A stretch of DNA of 8,405 nucleotides, from NCBI GenBank assembly GCA_024643915.1, contig JAHEMB010000106.1, positions 1 to 8,405 on the forward strand. The letters are read 5' to 3'. The notes under the pieces were generated by a model, which saw only the letters and a list, made by a program, of their open reading frames with translations, had not been told where the DNA came from and did no database searches. This DNA comes from Rhodothermaceae bacterium (GTDB lineage: Bacteria; Bacteroidota; Rhodothermia; Rhodothermales; JAHEMB01). A program made the position numbers and the translations under genes. Below, piece by piece: positions 1-6,362 of this stretch. The first letter of the stretch is position 1. The number at the start of each line of letters is the position of its first letter.

Positions 1-371
1 ACTACCCGGCCTACGCCACGGCGCCGGGCCTGAACCTGCTCTGCACGCCGGGCAACGACGTGGAATCGACCACGGGCATGGCCGGCTCGGGCGCCAACGT
101 GATCCTGTTTTCGACGGGGCTGGGCACGCCCACAGGCAACCCGGTCACGCCGGTCGTCAAGATCTCCTCGAACACGGACTTGGCGCAACGTCTACCGGAC
201 CTGATCGACTTCGACGCCGGGCCCGTCGTTACGGGCGAGCAGACGATTGCTGAGGCGGGCGAGGCCCTCCTGGAACTGGTCCTCCAGGTGGCCGGCGGCG
301 AGGTCGTGCCGAAGGCGGTGCAACTGGGCCAGCACGACTTCATCCCCTGGAAACGCGGCATCTCCCTCTAG
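1..371 (+). CDS. uxaA: Altronate dehydratase, C-terminal part (5' end outside window)
   Basis: UxaA removes water from D-altronate to give 2-keto-3-deoxy-D-gluconate (KDG) in the cytoplasm. Only the last 122 codons are present, read from base 3 to the TAG at 369-371; full-length family members are about 500 residues. Visible hallmarks are the segment CTPGNDVESTTGMAGSGAN, the following NVILFSTGLGTPTGNPVTP stretch, the VKISSN segment, an IDFDAG motif and the closing HDFIPWKRGISL, all typical of the UxaA C-terminal domain. Galactarate dehydratase (GarD) shares this fold, but the WKRG ending and the uxaB/kdgK/uxaC neighbours favour altronate as substrate. It is the first visible gene of the cluster. 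It is separated from dctP by 198 bp of repeat-containing DNA, so the transporter may have its own promoter. No frameshift is seen in the visible part. Confidence 0.9.
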   Translation, partial: YPAYATAPGLNLLCTPGNDVESTTGMAGSGANVILFSTGLGTPTGNPVTPVVKISSNTDLAQRLPDLIDFDAGPVVTGEQTIAEAGEALLELVLQVAGGEVVPKAVQLGQHDFIPWKRGISL

Positions 372-425
372 ACCACTGATATGAACTCCGTGAGCACATT
401 TAGCGCGCGAGGACGAGCCGGCGAG

Positions 426-460
426 AAGCCCGAAACGCGAATGCCGAAATCCGAAACAGG
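426..460 (+). repeat. Heptameric (7-bp period) A-rich repeat, plus-strand arm
   Basis: Five contiguous 7-bp units read AAGCCCG, AAACGCG, AATGCCG, AAATCCG and AAACAGG. Weaker 7-bp periodicity may extend upstream to about 405. The units match those between eda and kdgK (AAACGCG and AAATCCG occur in both places). With the opposite-strand units at 494-521 they form an imperfect inverted pair in the uxaA-dctP gap. Function is unknown. Confidence 0.7.
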
Positions 461-476
461 GGAATGCTTGGTAGAC

Positions 477-509
477 TTGCCCGATCACCCTTGAAGAGTT
501 CTATATTCG
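477..509 (+). promoter_or_regulatory. Weak candidate Bacteroidota-type promoter for dctPQM
   Basis: TATATTCG at 502-509 matches 7 of 8 positions of the Bacteroidota -7 consensus TAnnTTTG. A TTG at 477-479 lies 22 bp upstream, slightly beyond the usual 19-21 bp spacing to the -33 box. The site lies about 60 bp before the dctP start, where a promoter would be expected after the long gap behind uxaA. It overlaps the heptameric repeat, so the match may be chance. Confidence 0.25.
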
Positions 510-521
510 GATTCAGGATTT
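494..521 (-). repeat. Heptameric A-rich repeat, minus-strand arm
   Basis: Read on the minus strand, this stretch gives consecutive 7-bp units AAATCCT, GAATCCG, AATATAG and AACTCTT. They belong to the same family as the plus-strand units at 426-460 but in opposite orientation, about 33 bp away. The arrangement resembles the inverted heptamer arms at 6250-6328. Confidence 0.6.
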
Positions 522-569
522 TCGTAAGAACACACTGCCGCATCCTGCCTATTTCTCCGATCCTTTAAG

Positions 570-1580
570 ATGACGCGACCAAGCGTACCCCTTCGCCTCG
601 TTGGTTTCGCGCTCGTGCTGCTGCTCGCCGGGTGCGCGGCGGAGCGGGACGTGCGCGTCATCAAGCTGGGCCACGCCCTCGACCCCACGCATCCCGTCCA
701 CCGGGGCATGGCGTTCATGGCCGAGCGCCTGGCCGAGAAATCCGGCGGGACGATGAAGATCGACCTCTACCCGAGCCAGCAACTCGGCACCGAGCGGGAG
801 ATGCTCGAACTCCTCCAGATCGGCTCGCTCGGCATGACGAAAGCATCCTCCAGCGCGCTCGAAGGATTCACCACCGCCTACCAGGTCTTCGGCTTGCCCT
901 ACCTTTTCCGCGACGACGCCCACCGCTTCGCCGTGCTCGAAGGCGAGGTCGGGCAGGAGATCCTGCTGCGCTCGGAGCCTTTCAACCTGCGCGGCCTGGC
1001 CTACTACGACGCCGGCAGCCGCAGCTTCTACACGAAGGACCGCCCCGTCCGCCAGCCGTCCGACTTGCAGGGCCTCAAGATCCGCACGCAGGAGAGCCCG
1101 GTGGCGATCCTCATGGTGCGCGCCCTCGGTGGCTCGGCCACGCCCATCGCCTGGGGCGAGCTGTACACCGCGCTTCAGCAAGGCATCGTCGATGGCGCGG
1201 AGAACAACCCTCCCTCTTTCTATCTTTCGCGCCACTACGAGGTCTGCAAATACTACGCGCTCGACGAGCACACGGCGGTGCCGGACGTGCTGCTCATCAG
1301 CACCCTCGTCTGGAACGACCTCACGCCGCCGCAGCAGGCGTGGCTGAAAGAAGCCGCCGCCGAGTCTGCCGACTACCAGAAGGTGCTGTGGGCCGAGGCC
1401 GAGGCAGAAGCCCTCGCCGCCGTGGCCGCTGCCGGCGTCGAAATCATCCGCCCGGACAAAACCCCGTTCACCGAGCAGGTGCAGTCGATGTACGAGACGT
1501 TCCGCGACGATCCGATCGTCTACGATCTCATCCAGCGTATCCGCGCCGTAGGCGGATCGAGGATGGAGGATGGGGGCTAG
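570..1580 (+). CDS. dctP: TRAP transporter substrate-binding protein (DctP family), probable hexuronate binder
   Basis: The 336-residue product is the extracytoplasmic receptor that delivers an organic acid, here probably galacturonate or a related uronate, to the DctQM permease. Residues 8-21 are hydrophobic and end in LLLAGC, a lipobox predicting lipidation at Cys22. The mature part begins with VIKLGHALDPTHPVHRG. It carries Arg151 and Arg172 (in GLKIRTQES), then GGSATPIAWGELYTALQQG and VDGAENNP, with Asn212. The Arg151/Arg172/Asn212 spacing closely parallels the carboxylate-binding Arg127/Arg147/Asn187 of the sialic acid receptor SiaP, so a carboxylated ligand is expected. The ligand itself is inferred from the neighbours. 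ATG 570 is preceded in frame by a stop, and no Shine-Dalgarno is present. The last residues (GSRMEDGG) and the TAG come from a 7-bp-period repeat. dctQ follows after 60 bp. Confidence 0.93.
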   Translation: MTRPSVPLRLVGFALVLLLAGCAAERDVRVIKLGHALDPTHPVHRGMAFMAERLAEKSGGTMKIDLYPSQQLGTEREMLELLQIGSLGMTKASSSALEGFTTAYQVFGLPYLFRDDAHRFAVLEGEVGQEILLRSEPFNLRGLAYYDAGSRSFYTKDRPVRQPSDLQGLKIRTQESPVAILMVRALGGSATPIAWGELYTALQQGIVDGAENNPPSFYLSRHYEVCKYYALDEHTAVPDVLLISTLVWNDLTPPQQAWLKEAAAESADYQKVLWAEAEAEALAAVAAAGVEIIRPDKTPFTEQVQSMYETFRDDPIVYDLIQRIRAVGGSRMEDGG

Positions 1581-1588
1581 AGAATCGA
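1554..1588 (+). repeat. Heptameric purine-rich repeat covering the dctP stop codon
   Basis: Five contiguous 7-bp units read GGATCGA, GGATGGA, GGATGGG, GGCTAGA and GAATCGA. The unit differs in sequence from the AAATCCN heptamers elsewhere in the window but has the same period and the same placement at a gene's 3' end. It encodes the last residues of DctP and its TAG stop (1578-1580). Confidence 0.6.
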
Positions 1589-1594
1589 GGGGCG

Positions 1595-1611
1595 CCTCGC
1601 CGTCGGTGAGG
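1595..1611 (+). other. Short GC-rich hairpin between dctP and dctQ
   Basis: CCTCGCC (1595-1601) can pair with GGTGAGG (1605-1611) across a 3-base GTC loop, giving a 7-bp stem with one G-U pair in RNA. No T-run follows, so it is not an intrinsic terminator. A hairpin directly behind a binding-protein gene may protect the upstream mRNA and raise receptor level over permease, as in many transporter operons. Short GC hairpins arise easily by chance in DNA of this composition. Confidence 0.35.
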
Positions 1612-1640
1612 GGCCGAATGAAACGATGAAAACGTAGACG

Positions 1641-2168
1641 ATGGAGCGACTGAAAAAGACGGTAGACAAGGCGCTGGCCTGGCTGTTGGTGGGGCTGATG
1701 GGGACCGCCGTGCTGAACGTGCTGTGGCAGGTTTTCACGCGGTGGGTGTTGCAGGATCCGAGTTCTTACACAGAGGAACTGGCGCGGTACCTGCTGATCT
1801 GGGTGGGCCTGCTGGGGGCGGCCTACGCCGCCGGGCAGAAGCTCCACCTCGCCATCGACATCATCCCCGCCCGGCTCGAAGGGCGCGCGCGGCACGGCCT
1901 GGAGATCGCCATCGAGGCCTGCATCTTTCTCTTCGGCCTCGCCGTGATGGTCGTCGGCGGGCTCCGGCTGGTGTGGCTCACGCTGCGCTTCGATCAGACA
2001 TCGGCGGCGCTCGGGGCGCCGCTCGGGGTCGTCTACCTGGTGATTCCGTTGAGCGGCCTGCTCATCATGTTCTACGCCGCGCTTGAAATCGTAGGGCGAT
2101 GGCGCGCCCTGCGCGGCGGCGCGGCCCCCCCCGACCCCCACCGCGCTACTACCTTGCCCATTGACTGA
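1641..2168 (+). CDS. dctQ: TRAP transporter small membrane subunit (DctQ family)
   Basis: The 175-residue protein is the small integral membrane subunit of the TRAP transporter and partners DctM in the inner membrane. Four hydrophobic segments are visible at about residues 12-34, 49-65, 88-110 and 127-149. The family signature sits around helix 1-2: LNVLWQVFTRWVLQDPSSYT followed by EELARYLLIWVGLLGAAYA, then a conserved His in KLHLAIDIIP. The length is normal for DctQ. The start ATG 1641 is the first usable one: the ATGs at 1618 and 1626 run into stops within four codons. The tail after residue 152 is a short polar extension rich in Ala, Pro and Arg. The stop TGA (2166-2168) is 18 bp before the dctM start, inside a tandem duplication. 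Confidence 0.93.
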   Translation: MERLKKTVDKALAWLLVGLMGTAVLNVLWQVFTRWVLQDPSSYTEELARYLLIWVGLLGAAYAAGQKLHLAIDIIPARLEGRARHGLEIAIEACIFLFGLAVMVVGGLRLVWLTLRFDQTSAALGAPLGVVYLVIPLSGLLIMFYAALEIVGRWRALRGGAAPPDPHRATTLPID

Positions 2169-2187
2169 CACCTTACCCATCGACTGA
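2151..2187 (+). repeat. Tandem 18-bp duplication at the dctQ stop / dctM start
   Basis: ACCTTGCCCATTGACTGA (2151-2168) is followed, after one base, by ACCTTACCCATCGACTGA (2170-2187): 16 of 18 positions are identical, period 19. The first copy ends with the dctQ TGA. The second copy's TGA overlaps the dctM ATG as TGATG. Before the duplication, dctQ and dctM would have shared a 1-base stop-start overlap typical of translational coupling. Confidence 0.75.
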
Positions 2188-3482
2188 TGGAACTCATCGG
2201 AATCATCGTGCTCGTCGTGAGCTTCCTCCTCCTGATGATGATGGGGGTGCCGATTGCCTTCAGCATTGGCATCTCGGCTCTGTGCACGATGCTGGTGAGC
2301 ATCGACACGATCCCGGCGGCCACGACGATGGCGCAGCGCATGGCCACCGGCCTCGACAGCTTCGCCCTTCTCGCCATCCCCTTTTTCATCCTGGCCGGCC
2401 AGCTGATGAACCGGGGCGGCATCGCCCGCAGGCTGATCGATCTCGCCAACAGCATCGTGGGCGTGCTGCCGGGCGGGCTGGCCCACGTCAACATCCTCGC
2501 AGCGATGCTCTTCGGCGCCATCTCCGGCTCGTCGGCGGCGGCGGCCTCCGGCGTCGGCGGGGTGATGGCGCCTCGGATGAAAGAAGAAGGCTACGACCCG
2601 GCCTTCGGTGCGGCCGTCAACATCACCTCGGCCACGACCGGGCTGGTCATTCCGCCGTCGAACATTCTCATCGTGTATTCCCTCGCTTCGGGCGGCGTCT
2701 CCATTGCGGCCCTGTTCCTGGCGGGCTACCTGCCGGGGATCCTTGTTGGCCTCTCCCTCATGCTCGTGGCGGGCGTCATCGCGTGGCGGCGAGGTTACCC
2801 GCGCGCCGAGCGGGTGCGTTTCGGACGGATCGCCCGGTACTTCGTGGATGCCTTGCCCAGTCTGTTCATGCTGGTCGTGGTCATCGGCGGCATCATCGCG
2901 GGCATCTTCACGGCGACGGAGGCCTCGGCGGTGGCGGTCGTCTACGCCTTCGTCCTCGCGCTTCTCTACCGCGAGATCGGGACGCAGGACGTGCCGGACA
3001 TCCTGCTGGAGACGGTCAAGACGACGGCCATCGTGATGCTGCTCATCGGCACCTCGATGGGACTCTCGTGGGTGATGGCCTACGAGAACATCCCGCAGAA
3101 TGTGAGCCAGTCGCTGATCGGGCTGGCCGAGAGCCCCCTCGTGATCTTGCTCATTATCAACCTCATCCTGCTCGCCGTCGGCACGTTCATGGACATGACG
3201 CCGGCCGTGCTGATCTTCACGCCGATCTTCCTGCCCATCGTTATGGAACTTGGGATGGACCCGACGCACTTCGGCATCGTGATGGTGCTGAACCTGTGCG
3301 TGGGGCTGTGTACGCCCCCCGTGGGGAGTGTGCTCTTCGTCGGCTGCGGGATTGCCGAGGTGCCGATCACCCAGGTCATCCGGCCGCTGATGCCGCTCTT
3401 TATCGCGATGATCGTGGCCTTGATGATCGTCACCTACGTGCCGGCACTGAGCCTCTGGCTGCCGGGCGTGTTTGGGTTTTAG
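2187..3482 (+). CDS. dctM: TRAP transporter large membrane subunit (DctM family)
   Basis: The 431-residue protein is the large permease subunit that moves the substrate across the inner membrane, driven by an ion (usually sodium) gradient. Hydrophobic segments fill almost the whole length, as expected for about 12 helices plus re-entrant hairpins. Family hallmarks include the PFFILAGQLMNRGGIARRL segment (residues 65-83), LFGAISGSSAAAASGVGGVM (108-127), the serine- and glycine-rich NITSATTGLVIPPSN region (145-159), TATEASAVAVVYA (242-254) and the second-repeat hairpin MDMTPAVLIFTPIFLP (335-350) with CTPPVG (375-380). Length and motif order are normal. The start ATG overlaps a TGA remnant of the duplicated dctQ end and has no Shine-Dalgarno. 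The nearest relatives by context are uronate TRAP systems; specificity comes from DctP. Confidence 0.96.
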   Translation: MELIGIIVLVVSFLLLMMMGVPIAFSIGISALCTMLVSIDTIPAATTMAQRMATGLDSFALLAIPFFILAGQLMNRGGIARRLIDLANSIVGVLPGGLAHVNILAAMLFGAISGSSAAAASGVGGVMAPRMKEEGYDPAFGAAVNITSATTGLVIPPSNILIVYSLASGGVSIAALFLAGYLPGILVGLSLMLVAGVIAWRRGYPRAERVRFGRIARYFVDALPSLFMLVVVIGGIIAGIFTATEASAVAVVYAFVLALLYREIGTQDVPDILLETVKTTAIVMLLIGTSMGLSWVMAYENIPQNVSQSLIGLAESPLVILLIINLILLAVGTFMDMTPAVLIFTPIFLPIVMELGMDPTHFGIVMVLNLCVGLCTPPVGSVLFVGCGIAEVPITQVIRPLMPLFIAMIVALMIVTYVPALSLWLPGVFGF

Positions 3483-3534
3483 CCGGAAGCGACCAGGCGA
3501 GACGCGGGTTGATTTCACCCGGTGCGCTTCGTAA

Positions 3535-3548
3535 CTTAACCGATAAAG
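3535..3548 (+). promoter_or_regulatory. Candidate LacI-type operator in front of the regulator gene
   Basis: CTTAACCGATAAAG is an imperfect palindrome centred on CpG and matches 12 of 14 positions of the perfect palindrome at 4692-4705. It lies 47 bp before the lacI-family start, in the 113-bp gap after dctM. The central CpG is where the hinge-helix leucine of LacI-type repressors inserts. Occupation here would mean autoregulation. Confidence 0.6.
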
Positions 3549-3595
3549 TAGGCCGTAGCGTAGCGGAAACAGCGACTCTGGCAAGAAAGAAGACG

Positions 3596-4651
3596 ATGGC
3601 CAAAAGGGTACGCCTGATCGACATTGCCGAGCGGTTGAACATCACCAAGGTCACCGTCTCGAAGGCCCTGCGGGATCAACCCGACATCTCGAAGGACATG
3701 CGGGCCCTCGTCAAGAAGACGGCGGCCGAGATGGGCTACACGCCCAACCTGGTGGCCCGCTCGCTCTCGTCGCAGCGGTCCCATATTCTCGGCGTGGTGG
3801 TGCCCAAGATCGCGCACCCTTTTTTCGCCGCGGTCATCGACGCGATTCAGGAAGAGGCGACAAAAAAGGGGTACGGCATCCTCCTGGCCGTCTCCAACGA
3901 GAACGCGGCCCTGGAGCGCCAGCACATCGAACGCCTGCTCGCCATGCGGGTGGACGGGCTGCTCGTCTCGGTGTCGAAGCAGCAGCCCGACCTCAGCGTC
4001 TACCAGCAGGTGCGGGATATGCATATGCCCCTCGTCTTCTTCGACCGGCAGATCGAGGATGCCGGCTTCAGCAGCATTACCATAGATGATCGCCTCGGGG
4101 CCTTTCACGCTGTGGATCATCTGATACAGCAAGGGTATCGCAAGATCGCCCACATCGCCGGCACGCACGATGTGGCCATCGGGCGGGAGCGGCGGGCCGG
4201 GTACGAGGAGGCGTTGCGCAAGCACGACCTGCCCGTTTTCGAGCCCTGGGTTATCGCGGGGGGCTTCGACGAGTGGCACGGCTACGACGCCTTCGTGCAG
4301 ATCCTGCACACGGACGCCTTGCCGGATGCCGTTTTTGCCGTCACGTTCCCGGTGGGCCTGGGCGTTTACGGCGCGATGCGCGAGCATGCCCCTGACCTGC
4401 TCGACACGGTTCAGATCCTCACGTTTGGCGATGGGGAGGTGAACGCGTTCTATCCCTATCCTCACCTGTGTGTACGCCAGCCTACGCAGGAGATGGGGCA
4501 CCGGGCGGTAGAGATCCTGCTGGCAGAGATCGAGGGAACGGCGGACGGCCCGGCGCAGCGCGTCGTGTTGCAGACGAGCCTGGTGACGGCTCAAAACTAT
4601 CGCTTGCCTTCGCGGGATGAAGCGGCGGAGTCCCTGCGGCTCGCAGGCTAG
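3596..4651 (+). CDS. LacI/GalR-family transcriptional regulator of the uronate cluster
   Basis: The 351-residue regulator presumably senses a uronate or pathway intermediate and controls this cluster. Residues 7-26 (LIDIAERLNITKVTVSKALR) form the LacI-type helix-turn-helix. The hinge helix lies at about 51-58, with the family pattern Asn51, Ala54 and Leu57. From about residue 62 (ILGVVVPKIAHPFFAAVIDA) the periplasmic-binding-protein-like sensor domain follows, with the usual FFDRQIED, HLIQQGYRKIAHIAG and GRERRAGYEEAL segments and a closing NYRLPSR. ATG 3596 is chosen because the helix-turn-helix must begin near the N-terminus; the reading frame stays open far upstream only as a shadow of dctM. 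Two matching palindromes, one before this gene and one before uxaB, are likely binding sites. It occupies the role that ExuR (GntR family) plays in enterobacteria. The effector cannot be told from sequence. Confidence 0.92.
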   Translation: MAKRVRLIDIAERLNITKVTVSKALRDQPDISKDMRALVKKTAAEMGYTPNLVARSLSSQRSHILGVVVPKIAHPFFAAVIDAIQEEATKKGYGILLAVSNENAALERQHIERLLAMRVDGLLVSVSKQQPDLSVYQQVRDMHMPLVFFDRQIEDAGFSSITIDDRLGAFHAVDHLIQQGYRKIAHIAGTHDVAIGRERRAGYEEALRKHDLPVFEPWVIAGGFDEWHGYDAFVQILHTDALPDAVFAVTFPVGLGVYGAMREHAPDLLDTVQILTFGDGEVNAFYPYPHLCVRQPTQEMGHRAVEILLAEIEGTADGPAQRVVLQTSLVTAQNYRLPSRDEAAESLRLAG

Positions 4652-4680
4652 ACCCAGACCTTCCAAACAAGGAGGTTGTA

Positions 4681-4688
4681 TATCTTTT
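4681..4688 (+). promoter_or_regulatory. Weak candidate -7 box upstream of uxaB
   Basis: TATCTTTT matches 7 of 8 positions of the Bacteroidota TAnnTTTG box and sits immediately before the 4692-4705 palindrome, which would place a bound repressor over the transcription start. No TTTG/TTG -33 box was found at the right distance, so the call is tentative. Confidence 0.25.
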
Positions 4689-4691
4689 TGA

Positions 4692-4705
4692 CTTAACCGG
4701 TTAAG
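4692..4705 (+). promoter_or_regulatory. Candidate LacI-type operator in front of uxaB (perfect palindrome)
   Basis: CTTAACCGGTTAAG is a perfect 14-bp palindrome with a central CpG, the classical shape of a LacI/GalR-family operator. It lies in the 102-bp gap between the regulator and uxaB, 48 bp before the uxaB start. A near copy precedes the regulator gene itself. No third copy was found elsewhere in the window, including the gap before dctP. Confidence 0.75.
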
Positions 4706-4753
4706 GAGTCAGGCCTTGCCGCCCGTGCAGGCTCTTCTCTTCATGAATCCCTT

Positions 4754-6304
4754 ATGATGCTACCCGCGCTCAACAAAACGGCCCTCCCGCAAGGCGCCGA
4801 GCTAGAAGGCCCCGTCGAGGCGCATTTCGGGCTGCCGGAGCGCGTGCTCCAGTTCGGCACGGGCGCCTTCCTGCGTGGGTTTGCCGGTTTCTTCGTCGAG
4901 CAGGCGAACCGGACGGGGGCTATAAACGGGCGCGTGGTGATGGTCGGCTCTACGGGCAGCGGCCGGGTGCAGCGGCTCAACGAGCAGGACGGCCTCTACA
5001 CGCTCTGCGTGCGCGGGCGCGAGGACGGGCGGATCGTTGATCAGACACAACTCATCGCGGCGGTGAGCCGGGCGCTGGCTTCTAGCGATCAATGGGACGA
5101 GGTGCTCGCCTGCGCACGGAACCCCGCCCTGTCGCTCGTCATCTCCAACACGACCGAGGGTGGCATCACCCTCGACGAAGACGACCGGATCGACCTGGAC
5201 CCGCCGCGCTCGTTTCCCGGTAAGCTGACGGCAGTGCTTCACGAGCGTGCCCGCGCCTTCGACTATGATCCGGCACAGGGGCTCATCATCCTGCCCTGCG
5301 AGCTTGTGGAAGACAACGGCGACAAGCTGCGAGGCATTGTGCAGTCGCTGGCCGAGCGGTGGGACCTGGGCGCGGACTTCCTCCGGTGGCTGGATGAGGC
5401 CAACGCTTTCTGCAACACCCTCGTCGACCGCATCGTGCCGGGCACGCCGGAGGATGAGGAGGCCGAGGCGTTGTTCGACCGACTCGGCTACCGCGATGAT
5501 CTCCTGACGGTGGCCGAGCCGTACCGCCTCTGGGCCATCGAAGGCGATGCGGACCTGGCAGCACGCCTGCCGCTGGCAGGCGCCGATCCAGGCATCGTCG
5601 TGACGGATGACTTGAGGCCGTACCGGGAGCGGAAGGTGCGCATCCTCAACGGCGGCCACACCAGCACGGTCCCGGCGGCGCTGCTGTGCGGCATGCAAAC
5701 CGTCTGCGAGGCCGTCGAAGACCCGCGCGTGGGGCCGTTCATCCGGCGCGTCGTGCTGGAGGAGATCGTGCCCAGCCTGGACCTCGACCCGGCGATGGCC
5801 CGGTCGTTCGCCCACGCGGTGCTGGACCGGTTCGCCAACCCTTTCATCCGGCACGAACTCCTCGGCATCACCTTTCAGCAGACGATGAAGATGCGCGTGC
5901 GCGCGGTGCCGTCGTTGCTGGGCTACGCGGAGAAGACGAACGAGGCGCCGCCCTGCCTCACGTTCGGATTTGCCTGCTTCCTGCTGTACCAGCACCCCGA
6001 GGTCGGGCCGCCTGCAGACGCGCGCCCGGCCGACGATGCCGCTGCCGGCTGGCGCGACCGCTGGGCTGGCGTGGACCGCACGGAGGCCGCGTCGGTGTGC
6101 CGGTTCGTCGTGTCGGTCTGTGCCGACGAAGCGTTGTGGGGCGCGCGCCTCGACGTCCTCCCCGGCTTCGTCGAAGCCGTCGCCGGGCACCTCGTGCGGG
6201 CCGTGAGAGACGGCGTGCCGGCGGCGCTGGATGCCCTCCTTCATACTTCAAATTCCAAGACCCAAAATCCAAATTCCAAAAGTTCTATTCAGCACCCTTT
6301 GTAA
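4754..6304 (+). CDS. uxaB: Tagaturonate reductase (altronate oxidoreductase), mannitol dehydrogenase family
   Basis: The enzyme reduces D-tagaturonate to D-altronate with NADH in the cytoplasm, the step after UxaC and before UxaA. The 516-residue product has the N-terminal dinucleotide-binding segment RVLQFGTGAFLRGFAGFFVE (residues 30-49) and a second conserved block, DRIVPGTPEDEE (225-236). It also has the polyol-dehydrogenase catalytic pattern K-x4-N-x2-H as Lys294, Asn299 and His302 in RKVRILNGGHTS. Fructuronate reductase UxuB is a relative. The FGTGAFLRGF form, the lack of uxuA nearby and the presence of uxaA favour UxaB. ATG 4754 is followed directly by a second ATG at 4757, either of which could serve; no Shine-Dalgarno is present. 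The last about 20 residues (HTSNSKTQNPNSKSSIQHPL) are encoded by a heptameric intergenic repeat, so the ancestral protein probably ended near residue 496. Confidence 0.92.
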   Translation: MMLPALNKTALPQGAELEGPVEAHFGLPERVLQFGTGAFLRGFAGFFVEQANRTGAINGRVVMVGSTGSGRVQRLNEQDGLYTLCVRGREDGRIVDQTQLIAAVSRALASSDQWDEVLACARNPALSLVISNTTEGGITLDEDDRIDLDPPRSFPGKLTAVLHERARAFDYDPAQGLIILPCELVEDNGDKLRGIVQSLAERWDLGADFLRWLDEANAFCNTLVDRIVPGTPEDEEAEALFDRLGYRDDLLTVAEPYRLWAIEGDADLAARLPLAGADPGIVVTDDLRPYRERKVRILNGGHTSTVPAALLCGMQTVCEAVEDPRVGPFIRRVVLEEIVPSLDLDPAMARSFAHAVLDRFANPFIRHELLGITFQQTMKMRVRAVPSLLGYAEKTNEAPPCLTFGFACFLLYQHPEVGPPADARPADDAAAGWRDRWAGVDRTEAASVCRFVVSVCADEALWGARLDVLPGFVEAVAGHLVRAVRDGVPAALDALLHTSNSKTQNPNSKSSIQHPL

Positions 6305-6328
6305 TTTGGGATTTGGAGCTTGGGATTT
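6250..6328. repeat. Inverted pair of heptameric repeats at the 3' end of uxaB
   Basis: The left arm (6250-6281) is built of 7-bp units AAATTCC, AAGACCC, AAAATCC, AAATTCC and the start of AAAAGTT. The right arm (6297-6328), read on the minus strand, gives AAATCCC, AAGCTCC, AAATCCC, AAATTAC and the start of AAAGGGT. The two 32-base arms match at 25 positions across a 15-base loop and could fold into a long imperfect hairpin. The uxaB stop (6302-6304) lies in the right arm. No T-run follows, so a standard intrinsic terminator is not supported, though attenuation or mRNA 3'-end protection is possible. Confidence 0.8.
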
Positions 6329-6362
6329 ATCACCCAGGTTTGTTTGCAAAGCATCAATCTTA

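Noticed and set aside
549..3584. 1011-codon open frame on the minus strand across the transporter genes
   Set aside because: It lies antisense to dctP, dctQ and dctM, which have clear family motifs. Its translation is His/Arg/Asp/Gln-rich low-complexity, the usual shadow of GC-rich codon bias on the opposite strand.
2282..3595. Upstream in-frame extension of the regulator gene into dctM
   Set aside because: The frame is open only because of GC-rich bias. The helix-turn-helix must be near the N-terminus, and ATG 3596 places it at residue 7.
4671..4675. GGAGG at 4671-4675 as a ribosome binding site
   Set aside because: It is about 78 bp before the uxaB start and 20 bp after the regulator stop, with no start codon at a suitable distance.
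4802..6244. 480-codon minus-strand open frame opposite uxaB
   Set aside because: It is antisense to a well-supported gene, with no recognisable domain and shadow-type composition.
6250..6328. Intrinsic terminator after uxaB
   Set aside because: The inverted repeat is AT-rich and imperfect, and no T-run follows the right arm. The genes downstream belong to the same pathway, so full termination is not supported.
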